Shown piece by piece: positions 21,401 through 30,261 of a DNA stretch of 64,000 nt. Position 1 is the first letter of the stretch. The number at the start of each line of letters is the position of its first letter. Origin of the DNA: Chlorobiota bacterium. GTDB taxonomy: Bacteria; Bacteroidota; Ignavibacteria; OLB7. Under the pieces are notes generated by a model. It was given only the letters and a program-made list of their open reading frames with translations. It did not search any database and was not told the DNA's origin. The stretch is taken from the NCBI GenBank assembly GCA_028287785.1, contig JAQBOZ010000017.1, positions 1 to 64,000 of the forward strand. Direction: 5' to 3'. Made by a program: the position numbers and the translations under genes.

Positions 21401-21538
21401 GTCCGCGAGGTGGAGCAGGGCTTCGAGTGCGGCATCACGCTGGACAACATGAACGATGTCAGGCAGGGTGATGTGATCGAGGCCTACAAGATGGTGGAAG
21501 TGAAGCGGCGGCTGGAGCCCGCCGGCGCGGGTCACTAG
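18500..21538 (+). CDS. infB: Translation initiation factor IF-2
   Basis: [39 protein letters not shown]; long Pro/Glu-rich N-terminal linker. Confidence 0.98.
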   Translation: [1012 protein letters not shown]

Positions 21539-21574
21539 GAATATCGTGGAGGCGGACGCTCCGTCTCTATCGCG

Positions 21575-21615
21575 CAGACCAGATCCCGCTGAAATGGGAT
21601 CTGGTCTGTTCATTT
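21575..21615 (+). terminator. Intrinsic terminator-like hairpin after infB
   Basis: CAGACCAGATCCC GCTGAAAT GGGATCTGGTCTG (perfect 13-bp stem), then TTCATTT. Confidence 0.6.
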
Positions 21616-21660
21616 CCCGGATGTCCGAACTGTTCGTCTACTTTTAATTTTTACGATACC

Positions 21661-22086
21661 GTGTCCGTACGTACCGAACGAGTGGGGGCGATGCTGCGCG
21701 AGGCGCTGAGCCATCAGTTCCAGCGGAGCCTGCCGGAATATCTTGACGGCATGATCACCGTGGTCTCGGTGAAGATGTCCCCTGATATCCGCATCGCGAA
21801 GATCTATATCAGCATCTATCGCAGCACGACCGATCCCGATATCCTGATCAAGCGACTCAACACCCACGCCCCGGAAATCCGCAAGGAGCTGGCCGGACAT
21901 GTGAGCATGAAGTTCATGCCGGAGCTTCGCTTCTATCGCGATGATACGCTCGATGCCGCGGAGCGGATCGAGAAACTCCTCCAGGCGGTTCGTCGCGAGG
22001 ATGAGGCGCGCGGCCTGCATCACGATTCATCCGATGGCGACGCCGAGGCGTCCGGAAGAGGAGATGAGGATGGATCTCCGGACTGA
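21661..22086 (+). CDS. rbfA: Ribosome-binding factor A
   Basis: MSVRTERVGAMLREALSHQFQRSLPEYLDGMITVVSVKMSPDIRIAKIYISIY; position between infB and truB. Confidence 0.93.
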   Translation: MSVRTERVGAMLREALSHQFQRSLPEYLDGMITVVSVKMSPDIRIAKIYISIYRSTTDPDILIKRLNTHAPEIRKELAGHVSMKFMPELRFYRDDTLDAAERIEKLLQAVRREDEARGLHHDSSDGDAEASGRGDEDGSPD

Positions 22087-22810
22087 GCCAGTGGTTATTT
22101 CCAGAAAAAATCTCGGGGAGTCCCCCGTCGATGATGTCCCCGAGCAGGGGGCGATTCTCCTGATCGACAAGCCGAAGGGATGGACATCGTTCGATGTGGT
22201 GGCGAAGACGCGGGGAATCATGCGGATCAGGAAAGTCGGCCATACCGGCACGCTCGATCCGATGGCAACCGGGCTGCTGATCCTCTGCCTGGGAAAGGCC
22301 ACGAAGCTGGTGGAGGAGATCCAGGCCGGCATCAAGGAATACACCGGAACGATTCATTTCGGAGCCACCACCCCGACCGATGACGCCGAAAGCGAGGAAC
22401 AGGCGCACTTCCCCACCGATCACCTGACGGAGGAGAATATCCGCGCCGCCGCCGCCACGTTCGTGGGCGAATCGATGCAGGTGGCGCCGATGTTCTCGGC
22501 GCGGAAAGTGGATGGGCAGCGGCTCTACAAGCTGGCGCGCCGAGGGGAAACTGTGGATATTCCCGCGAAGCCGGTCACGATTCATCAGTTCGAAATCACC
22601 TCGATCACGCTTCCCGATCTCCGCTTTCGCGTCGTCTGCTCCAAGGGAACATATATCCGTTCGCTGGCGCGCGATCTTGCGGTGATGCTTGGGACGGGAG
22701 GATATCTCACCGAGCTTCGCAGGACCAGCAGCGGGACGTTCCATGTGGATGACGCGCTGACGATCCAGGAGCTTCAGGAGGCGCGGCGACCTCGGGAGGC
22801 GGCTCGATGA
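22070..22810 (+). CDS. truB: tRNA pseudouridine(55) synthase TruB
   Basis: GAILLIDKPKGWTSFDVVAKTRGIMRIRKVGHTGTLDPMATGLLILCLGKATK. Confidence 0.96.
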   Translation: MDLRTEPVVISRKNLGESPVDDVPEQGAILLIDKPKGWTSFDVVAKTRGIMRIRKVGHTGTLDPMATGLLILCLGKATKLVEEIQAGIKEYTGTIHFGATTPTDDAESEEQAHFPTDHLTEENIRAAAATFVGESMQVAPMFSARKVDGQRLYKLARRGETVDIPAKPVTIHQFEITSITLPDLRFRVVCSKGTYIRSLARDLAVMLGTGGYLTELRRTSSGTFHVDDALTIQELQEARRPREAAR

Positions 22811-23724
22811 AGATCTACCAATCGCTTCGGGATGTGCCGCGCCGGGAGAGAACTGTTGCCACCATCGGCACGTTCGACGGGATTCATCGCGGCCACCATC
22901 TGATTATCGACGCGCTTACAGCGCAGGCCGGGAAAACGGACGGTCGCGCCCTGGTGATTACCTTTCATCCGCATCCGCAGGAAGTGCTCCGCCGCACCGG
23001 CGATTCCGTCCCGATCCTCACGACGATCGAGGAGCGGATCGCGGAGCTGGAGAAGCTGGACGTCGATGCGCTGGCAATCGTCAGGTTTACGCCGGAATTC
23101 GCCGCCATTCCGTGGCGAGATTTCTGCGATATGCTGATCCGGGAGATCGGCGTTGGGCATATCGTGATGGGGCACGATCACGCGTTTGGAAAGAACCGTG
23201 AGGGAAATGCCGCATCGCTCAGAAAGTACGGGGAGGATGGGGAGATGGAGATCACCGAGATCGGCCCGCTGATCGTTCGCGACGAGGCCGTCAGCTCCAC
23301 CAAGATCCGGCGCGCGCTGCTTGGCGGCGATATCGTCAGGGCAACCGAATTTCTGGGAAGAAACTACGCGTTCACCGGCACGGTGATCCGCGGAGATGGC
23401 CGCGGCAGATCGCTCGGCATCCCGACCGCGAACATCCGGCCGTTGGATGAAACCAAGCTGATTCCAGCCAACGGAGTCTACTGCGTCCGGCTTATCATCG
23501 GCGACCGACGTTGTTCCGGGATGGCGAATATCGGCGTCAGGCCGACCTTTACCGATGGAACCGAGCGGACAATCGAGGTCAATATCTTCGATTTCGACCA
23601 GGATATTTATGACGCAACGGTGACGGTCGAATTCCTTAAGTTTGTACGTTCCGAACGAAAGTTCGGCTCGGGCGCGGAGTTCATGCAGCAGCTTGAGCTG
23701 GATCACGCGACATGCAGGGAATAA
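22807..23724 (+). CDS. ribF: Bifunctional riboflavin kinase/FAD synthetase
   Basis: [17 protein letters not shown] ... [13 protein letters not shown] ... [13 protein letters not shown]. Confidence 0.95.
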   Translation: MKIYQSLRDVPRRERTVATIGTFDGIHRGHHLIIDALTAQAGKTDGRALVITFHPHPQEVLRRTGDSVPILTTIEERIAELEKLDVDALAIVRFTPEFAAIPWRDFCDMLIREIGVGHIVMGHDHAFGKNREGNAASLRKYGEDGEMEITEIGPLIVRDEAVSSTKIRRALLGGDIVRATEFLGRNYAFTGTVIRGDGRGRSLGIPTANIRPLDETKLIPANGVYCVRLIIGDRRCSGMANIGVRPTFTDGTERTIEVNIFDFDQDIYDATVTVEFLKFVRSERKFGSGAEFMQQLELDHATCRE

Positions 23725-23726
23725 TG

Positions 23727-23780
23727 ATTGCGTGGGGCGATGCCTCGCACAGTAGAAATTACGCCCCGTTGGGGCTTGAG
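23727..23780 (-). repeat. REP-like double hairpin element, copy B
   Basis: GATTGCGTGGGGCGATGCCTCGCACAGTAGAAATTACGCCCCGTTGGGGCTTGAG; same orientation as copy A. Confidence 0.65.
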
Positions 23781-23940
23781 AAAATGTTTTCCGCTTATTC
23801 AGACGAGCGGGAAAGGGGCAGGGAGAGGGAGTATCCTTTCTTCCGTCCTTCGGCCGCGGAGGTATCGGCCATTGCCGCAGCTCGTGACCTGTGGCGGATA
23901 ATCAGGCGTCACGAATTCACATTCAAACATGGAGCAACCA

Positions 23941-24209
23941 TGGCATTGAGCAAAGAGCGCAAGGCTGAACTTGTGCAGAAGTATGGTGATCACGCAAATG
24001 ATACCGGCAAGCCGGAAGTTCAGATTGCGATTCTCACCGAGCATATCACGACGCTCACCCCGCATCTCGAAGTCAACAAGAAGGACAAGCACTCCCTTCG
24101 CGGTCTTCTGCAGATGGTCGGTAAGAGGCGGTCGTTGCTTGACTACCTGATGAAAAAGGATATCAGCCGTTACCGCGCCGTCATAGCGCAGCTCGGTATC
24201 CGCAGGTAA
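23941..24209 (+). CDS. rpsO: 30S ribosomal protein S15
   Basis: [74 protein letters not shown]. Confidence 0.97.
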
Positions 24210-24218
24210 ATTCGATGA

Positions 24219-24257
24219 AGCGCCGTGATTGCTTCCAGTGATCACGGCGCTTTCGCT
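24219..24257 (+). terminator. Intrinsic terminator-like hairpin after rpsO
   Basis: AGCGCCGTGAT / ATCACGGCGCT perfect 11-bp stem followed by TTCGCTTTG. Confidence 0.6.
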
Positions 24258-24377
24258 TTGTAGCCCGCCGGGAACCATTGTCCCGGATGCACGGGAAGTG
24301 CGGCCAGCGAGTCCGCACCGATAACAATAGTTCCGCTCCGGGGAGTTGGCCCCGCGAGCCCGTAATGAAAAGGAAAA

Positions 24378-26639
24378 ATGAAAACAGTTCAGATGGAATT
24401 TGGCGGCAGAACGATCTCGCTCGAGACCGGTCGCCTCGCCAAACTAGCGAATGGATCAGTGATGGTCCGTTACGGCGATACCATGGTGCTTGCAGTTGCA
24501 GTGGCGTCCACCGCCCCGCGTGAAGGGATCGATTTTCTCCCTCTGCAGGTTGAGTATCGCGAGAAATATGCCGCTGTCGGAAAAGTCCCCGGTGGCTTTT
24601 TCAAGCGCGAAGCCCGGCCGTCGGAGAAGGAAATCCTCTCGGCGCGTCTGATCGATCGACCGATCCGCCCGATGTTCACGAAAGGATGGACCTACGAAAC
24701 GCAGCTTATCTGCACCACCTACTCCTTCGATCAGGCAAACGATCCCGATGTGCTGGCGGCCGTCGGCGCTTCCTGCGCCCTCCTCCTCTCCGGCATGCCC
24801 TTCGCCGGGCCGATCTCCAATGTTCGCGTCGGCTATGTCGATAATGAGTTCATTATCAACCCGACGCTCGAGCAGTTGAAGGATTCCGCGCTGGAAATCA
24901 TTGTTTCCGGCACCGATTCCTCGATCGTGATGGTCGAGGGTGAGTCCAAGGAGATCAGCGAGGATCTCTTCGTGCAGGCTCTGGAGTTTGGTCATAAGCA
25001 CGTCAAGATGCTGAACGACCTTCAGCGTCAGCTTATCGCCCAGTGCCAGGTGACCGAGATGGCGATGCCCGAGAAGAAGCAGTTCACCGATGTGAACGAT
25101 TTCATCAGGGAGCATTCGTCGGAGCGCCTTGCCACGCACGCCCGCGAGGCCACCTCGAAAGAGGGACGGAAAGAGCGGTACAAGATCCTTCGCGATGAGA
25201 TCGCGGGTCTGGTTGCCGAGAAATTCCCGGCCGGCGAGCATCCGACGCTCGAAATCGACAAGATCGTCGGCTCGGTGCTCCACGATCTGGAATCCGACGC
25301 GATGCGCGAGATGGTGCTGAGCGAGGGAAAGCGTCTCGACGGACGCTCCACCACGGAAATCCGCCCGATCACCTGCGAGATCGGCGTTCTCCCGCGGCCG
25401 CACGGCTCGGCCCTCTTCACCCGTGGCGAAACTCAGTCGCTTACGTCGGTGACGCTCGGCACGAAGCTCGACCGTCAGCTTATCGACAGCCTGCTGCCGA
25501 AGTACGAAAAGCGTTTTATGCTCCACTACAACTTCCCGAGCTTCTCCACCGGTGAAACCGGCCGTTTCGGTGCGACCTCGCGTCGCGAGATCGGCCACGG
25601 CAACCTGGCGGAGCGCGGCCTGAAGGAAGTGCTGCCGAACGAAGCCGAGTTCCCGTATACGGTGCGCGTTGTCTCCGATATCCTCGAATCCAACGGCTCC
25701 TCCTCGATGGCTACCGTCTGCGCCGGCACGCTGGCGATGATGCAGGCCGGCATCCCGATCCGCAAGCCGGTCGCCGGCATCGCGATGGGATTGATCAAGG
25801 GTGATGATGATCGCGTCGCGGTCCTCTCCGATATCCTTGGCGATGAGGATCATCTCGGCGATATGGACTTCAAGGTGGTCGGCACGCGCGACGGCATCAC
25901 CGCCTGCCAGATGGACATCAAGATCCAGGGGATCTCGATGGAGATCATGAGCAAGGCGCTGAACCAGGCACGCGACGGACGCCTCCATATCCTTGATATC
26001 ATGGAGCAGACGATCTCCACGCCGGCCGGCGATCTTTCGCCGTACGCGCCGCGCCTCACCACGATTCAGATCCCCGTCGAGATGATCGGCGCGGTGATCG
26101 GAAGCGGTGGCGAGACGATCCGGAGCATTGTCGCGGAGTCGGGAGCCGAGATCAACATCGAGGAGGATGGTACGATTATCATCGCCGCGGTATCGGGCGA
26201 GTCCGCACAGAAGGCGGTGGCGCTGATCGGCCGGATCACCGAGCAGCCGGAGGTGGGGAAGACCTACTCCGGTCGCGTGGTGCAGATCCGCGAGGGACTT
26301 GGCGCCATCGTCGAGTTCCTTCCGAAGAAGAGCGGGCTTCTCCATATCTCGCAGCTCGAGCATCACCGCGTGGAAAACGTGGATGATGTCCTCTCGGTTG
26401 GCGAGCGCGTTGAAGTAAAGCTCCTGGAAGTGCAGGACGACGGCAAGTTCCGTCTGAGCCGCAAGGCGCTCCTGCCGCTTCCCGAGGGAATGGTGGCAAG
26501 CGATGACAGCGCTCCGCGTCGCAGCAGCGGCGGTGGCGGTCGTGGTTACGGCGACCGTGGCGGTGATCGCGGTGGCGATCGTGGACGCGGCGGCTACGGC
26601 GACCGTGGCGGTGATCGTGGACGCGGCGGAAATCGCTGA
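24378..26639 (+). CDS. pnp: Polyribonucleotide nucleotidyltransferase with RGG-like C-terminal tail
   Basis: [45 protein letters not shown]1 domains; C-term [31 protein letters not shown]. Confidence 0.97.
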   Translation: MKTVQMEFGGRTISLETGRLAKLANGSVMVRYGDTMVLAVAVASTAPREGIDFLPLQVEYREKYAAVGKVPGGFFKREARPSEKEILSARLIDRPIRPMFTKGWTYETQLICTTYSFDQANDPDVLAAVGASCALLLSGMPFAGPISNVRVGYVDNEFIINPTLEQLKDSALEIIVSGTDSSIVMVEGESKEISEDLFVQALEFGHKHVKMLNDLQRQLIAQCQVTEMAMPEKKQFTDVNDFIREHSSERLATHAREATSKEGRKERYKILRDEIAGLVAEKFPAGEHPTLEIDKIVGSVLHDLESDAMREMVLSEGKRLDGRSTTEIRPITCEIGVLPRPHGSALFTRGETQSLTSVTLGTKLDRQLIDSLLPKYEKRFMLHYNFPSFSTGETGRFGATSRREIGHGNLAERGLKEVLPNEAEFPYTVRVVSDILESNGSSSMATVCAGTLAMMQAGIPIRKPVAGIAMGLIKGDDDRVAVLSDILGDEDHLGDMDFKVVGTRDGITACQMDIKIQGISMEIMSKALNQARDGRLHILDIMEQTISTPAGDLSPYAPRLTTIQIPVEMIGAVIGSGGETIRSIVAESGAEINIEEDGTIIIAAVSGESAQKAVALIGRITEQPEVGKTYSGRVVQIREGLGAIVEFLPKKSGLLHISQLEHHRVENVDDVLSVGERVEVKLLEVQDDGKFRLSRKALLPLPEGMVASDDSAPRRSSGGGGRGYGDRGGDRGGDRGRGGYGDRGGDRGRGGNR

Positions 26640-26668
26640 TCGTGATTCGCGGAAGCGATTCAAAACAG

Positions 26669-26705
26669 AGCCCGACGGTTCTCACAAACCGCCGGGCTTT
26701 TTTTA
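26669..26705 (+). terminator. Intrinsic terminator after pnp
   Basis: AGCCCGACGGTT CTCACA AACCGCCGGGCT then TTTTTTT. Confidence 0.85.
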
Positions 26706-26926
26706 TGGCACCGATACTTGATGAAATGTGGTATGTGCCAAGATTGCGTCAGAGGTGTAATCCGCCATTTCTCCGCCATGTGACGTCGTAGAGTACAACC
26801 CTGCGACAAACAGTACTATTTCGGTACAACTCCAGTTCTTATAGCTGATAACAGAAGGGGCCTTTGAACGGAAGCCTATAAAGGGCTTTTTGATAGGCTC
26901 ATTTAGTATAAACGGCTGAACACTTA

Positions 26927-27411
26927 TTACCCTGTTTGACACAGCCCCCCCTGACTATAGGTTAGTGATACCCCCGTTTTAAGACAGGTTCCGGTTACCA
27001 CAGTGCCCTCTGCCATACTTAAACGTATTTTATACTTGCATTGGCAGGAATAGCGACAACAGTCTTCCCCTCGCCGAACATCAGGTGTTTTAAAAACACA
27101 ATCACCATTTGGACATCCGCAAGCATTTGGTCCGGTCTCAGAAGTTTCTCCACTACCGCCACTGTAGCCCGATTCCCCCCCCCAGTATAGCTCCCACCTC
27201 CGAGACCTCCATGCCCACCAAAAAAACCTGCAAAGTCTGATCCCCACATTCCATCGCCAAAACCAAAAATTGGGCCGTCGGCTGTCCAGTCCCCTATGTT
27301 CCCACCAACAAAAGGGGGTGGAGGTGGCACCTCATTACGCGCTAACATTAATCGAGGGGTGGCTAGCAAGAGAAAAATAGCAGCCGAAATTATTACAGTC
27401 AGATATTTCAT
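26927..27411 (-). pseudogene. Small secreted Gly/Cys-rich protein, frame broken at a G9 tract
   Basis: ATG at 27411 gives signal peptide MKYLTVIISAAIFLLLATPRLMLARN... to SYTGGG. The other frame continues ESGYSGGSGETSETGPNACGCPNGDCVFKTPDVRRGEDCCRYSCQCKYKIRLS...GGLCQTG to 26927. The frames join across 27175..27183. Confidence 0.6.
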
Positions 27412-27420
27412 TATTGTTCT

Positions 27421-28521
27421 CTACTTGTTAATAATGATTTTTTTTACCCCGACAATACGATTTCCACTGAGGAGAGCCACGAAATACATTCCGTTGCCCG
27501 GAAATGTGTACTGTGCCTCCCCTATCCCCTGAGGGCTGGGGCTAACGTATGGCTCAAAAATGAGCGCGCCAGACGCATCATATATGGCAACCGCGACAGG
27601 TGCGTCACCCGCTGGAGAGAAATTTATGATGACCGTTCGTTGAGATTGATCAAGGAATTTCACCGACAGAGCTCCGGTCATCGTTTCATGATTGCGGTCA
27701 GTAAGGTCTTGAACTGCCACCTTTGGGTATCCACCAGAGAACAGTTCCTTCCACGGATAGAAGAGGCTGTCACTATCCTCAACCCGGTGGGACAGACCAA
27801 TCGTAACCTCATCCTTCCGAACGAACCAATACCCGCCACTGCCATTAGAGTATAACAAGCTTCTCATATATACTTGAACCCCATTCAGCGAAGAGGGAAC
27901 GATATACTTCACGATTGCCATCAGCGGCCGATCTCCATAGAGAACCGGAACGCCCGGCGTTGTTCGCGGTAACGCACCGAGGCTATCAAGGCGTGCCGCG
28001 CGCTGATGATTGGATGTGCGAACGAGTTCCACCGTATAGTTCAATGTGTCCAGAGCGCGGTAGTTGTTTGTGTCCCGTCCACCACCCGTCGTGGGATCAA
28101 GCCAGCCTAATTCCCGGTAAAATCGGACTGTGTCACCTGTATGAACAGTGAACGTATCCGTTGCGCTCTGGAATGAAAGAACGGCATTGTGCGCATTTAC
28201 AGCGCGTCCATCTTCCCAAGTTTTCAGTCTGAGTTTCGTGCTATTTTTGCGGCATTCTGTAATTGTGTAATCGATGCGGGCGGTAGAATCATACATCATA
28301 GTATATGTATATGCCTGAGAAATTTCCATTGGATCGGTGGTGTCACCTGAAGCCTCAATGCGATATACCGCTGTACTATCATCCAGTAGTACCCATAAAT
28401 CAGGATGACTCTAATACGACCAGATGGAATCCTGTGCAACCGCCTGCAAAGCAACAATACACAACAGAATACCCGCCATTCCAATACATGTCGATATCCT
28501 GATAATCTTCGATCGTTCCAT
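27421..28521 (-). pseudogene. Secreted protein with T9SS-like C-terminal domain, interrupted by in-frame TAG after the signal peptide
   Basis: ATG at 28521 preceded by GGAGG: MERSKIIRISTCIGMAGILLCIVALQAVAQDSIWSY*SHPDLWVLLDDSTAVYRIEASGDTTDP-MEISQAY... in one frame. TAG at 28413..28411. C-term AVAIYDASGALIFEPYVSPSPQG...NGMYFVALLSGNRIVGVKKIIINK. Confidence 0.75.
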
Positions 28522-28600
28522 CACAACCTCCGGATACAAGGTTTAATTATATGTGCATACTCCCACTGAATAGTATATGATTGCCGGTGCTGATGTTATA

Positions 28601-29209
28601 CTACAGGCAGTCAGCAACTCCCATAACTGAACTGCAGCCTCGCCAGAGATGCCTCACCGAGAATAAAGTAATGACCGAATGGCATGGTGCGGTACCCGTA
28701 TAGCTACTAAGAATCCCGATGCAACCCGGACATTTAGCAAACACAACAGACCGATGAACAGCAGTAGGGCTCTCGAGCGAGAGCATCACAGGAGTGATAT
28801 CGATAGGTGTCCTGTGACGGGCATGAACATAAATAACAGAACAATTTGAAACAAGGGCGCTCCCGTTGCATCCATTGGATCATTGTCAGCTCCTGATCAG
28901 AATAGAGTTGCGCGCTAACGTGCCCCTTCGATCAACCTGCACGTAACCGGACGGATGCCACCGGTAGTCCCCGAGCTTATAAACACACTGATCTCCTTTC
29001 CACCGGCCTTCAAACTCTGGTTCGGCACCATTGGCTTGCGTTGTTCCCCGGACAGAAATGTTCCATGTGAACGTGATTGCCGAGCCTCGGGTTGAAGGCT
29101 CGCTCCGGGCGTCTCCTCCACAGAAATCCATCAAAAACAAAAAAAAGGAATAAATCCCAGGAAATTCCAAATTAATTCCCCGAAAAATCAAGAGAAAATT
29201 ATTTCCCAC
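28601..29209 (-). pseudogene. Possible decayed small secreted-protein gene
   Basis: One minus frame of ~200 codons is open except for two TGA codons three codons apart (...ARNSILIRS*Q*SNGCNGSALVSNCSVIYVHARHRTPIDITPVMLSLESPTAV...). No homology recognised. Confidence 0.3.
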
Positions 29210-29283
29210 CCATGTCTACATATGGACCTGCCCTCCAGAAAGCGATGGAGGGCCCTTTACGGAGGAAATTTTTTGAGGCCTCA

Positions 29284-29323
29284 AGAACCCTTGAAACTGA
29301 GCAAATTTCAAGGGTTCTGTTTT
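29284..29323 (+). terminator. Strong intrinsic terminator-like hairpin with no + strand gene upstream
   Basis: AGAACCCTTGAAA CTGAGCAAA TTTCAAGGGTTCT GTTTT. Confidence 0.6.
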
Positions 29324-29543
29324 ACCGAAAACTCTGTTTGGCAATTGGCTGCGTCGATCGGGGAGAGATGGGCTGAAATGCCGGGCGATCAGGGGGACCG
29401 CGGGCGTCGGGTATTCATCCGATGCACCTTCCGGCTGGTGCAGGTGGTTTCACTGCTTCAACAGACGAGACGTGGTGAATAACGGCCCGCCGCATCGAAG
29501 ATGCTCGGCACCTATGCACCGCACGGTACACCGCCGCAGCTCC

Positions 29544-29854
29544 GGTAGTGACCCAGGTTGAGATGTTGTAGAGGATTCCCCGAGTCATATCCGGCATCAG
29601 TCTTCCCAGCCCCATGGGGGCGTACCGGTTGCAGCAGCATCACACCTTCCGTAATTCCAAGCTCCAGAGGAGCGTACAATCCTCGCATGCCGATAGGATC
29701 GTACGTTCCTCTGGAGCTTGAGTGGGAAAGGAGATATCGATCCTACAACCGGCACGCTCCCGACGGAGCTTGAAGAATGAAGAGAGGATCATCGATGGAT
29801 CATTGCGCTGTCAACCGGAGAGCTGGATTCAACGTGAGTCACTACCGTCGGCGC
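29544..29854. repeat. ~311-bp degenerate direct repeat, unit 1
   Basis: Shares GGTAGTGACYCA..GTTG, GGCATCMGTCTT..CAGCCCCATSGGGGCG..CGGTTGCAGCA, CTACAACCGGCRCGCTCCC..GGAGCTTGAAGARTGAAGA with unit 2. Confidence 0.65.
29658..29720. repeat. 26-bp inverted repeat (2 mismatches, 11-nt loop)
   Basis: CAAGCTCCAGAGGAGCGTACAATCCT / AGGATCGTACGTTCCTCTGGAGCTTG. Confidence 0.8.
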
Positions 29855-29870
29855 GGTAGTGACTCACGTT
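29831..29870. repeat. Perfect 17-bp inverted repeat at the repeat-unit junction
   Basis: AACGTGAGTCACTACCG TCGGCG CGGTAGTGACTCACGTT. Confidence 0.85.
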
Positions 29871-30165
29871 GGGAAGAAGTTCATGATGGCTGGAATTCCG
29901 GTCAGCATCCGGCATCCGTCTTGACAGCCCCATCGGGGCGAATCGGTTGCAGCAATGCCACGGCTTCGATGATCCAGCGAACCATTCCCATATTCATGAA
30001 GAACGGTAAGGTTCAGATGGAGCTGGCGCGGGACATGGGAGGATTGTTTCTACAACCGGCGCGCTCCCATGGAGCTTGAAGAGTGAAGAACAAATCGATC
30101 ATCGTCCAGCAGAGCGGGGGATGGACTCAGCATGAGTCACCACGGCGCCGACGTTTAGGTTCTTC
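29855..30165. repeat. ~311-bp degenerate direct repeat, unit 2
   Basis: See unit 1; conserved blocks recur at offsets of 308-311 bp. Confidence 0.6.
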
Positions 30166-30183
30166 GGCAATCGCACGATTCCT

Positions 30184-30191
30184 TATCTTTG
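30184..30191 (+). promoter_or_regulatory. Candidate -7 box TATCTTTG upstream of guaA
   Basis: Matches TAnnTTTG; 71 nt upstream of the guaA start. Confidence 0.35.
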
Positions 30192-30261
30192 CCGTTTCCA
30201 TTCATTGTAACCTCCGCCGGTATGCTCCGTAGCTGCCGGCTTAACTCCAGTAGATCTACCC

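Noticed and set aside
18761-21613. 950-aa minus ORF
   Set aside because: Antisense shadow of infB.
24456-26663. 735-aa minus ORF
   Set aside because: Antisense shadow of pnp.
29777-30079. 100-aa + strand ORF in the repeats
   Set aside because: Spans degenerate repeat units and hairpins; no coding signature or RBS.
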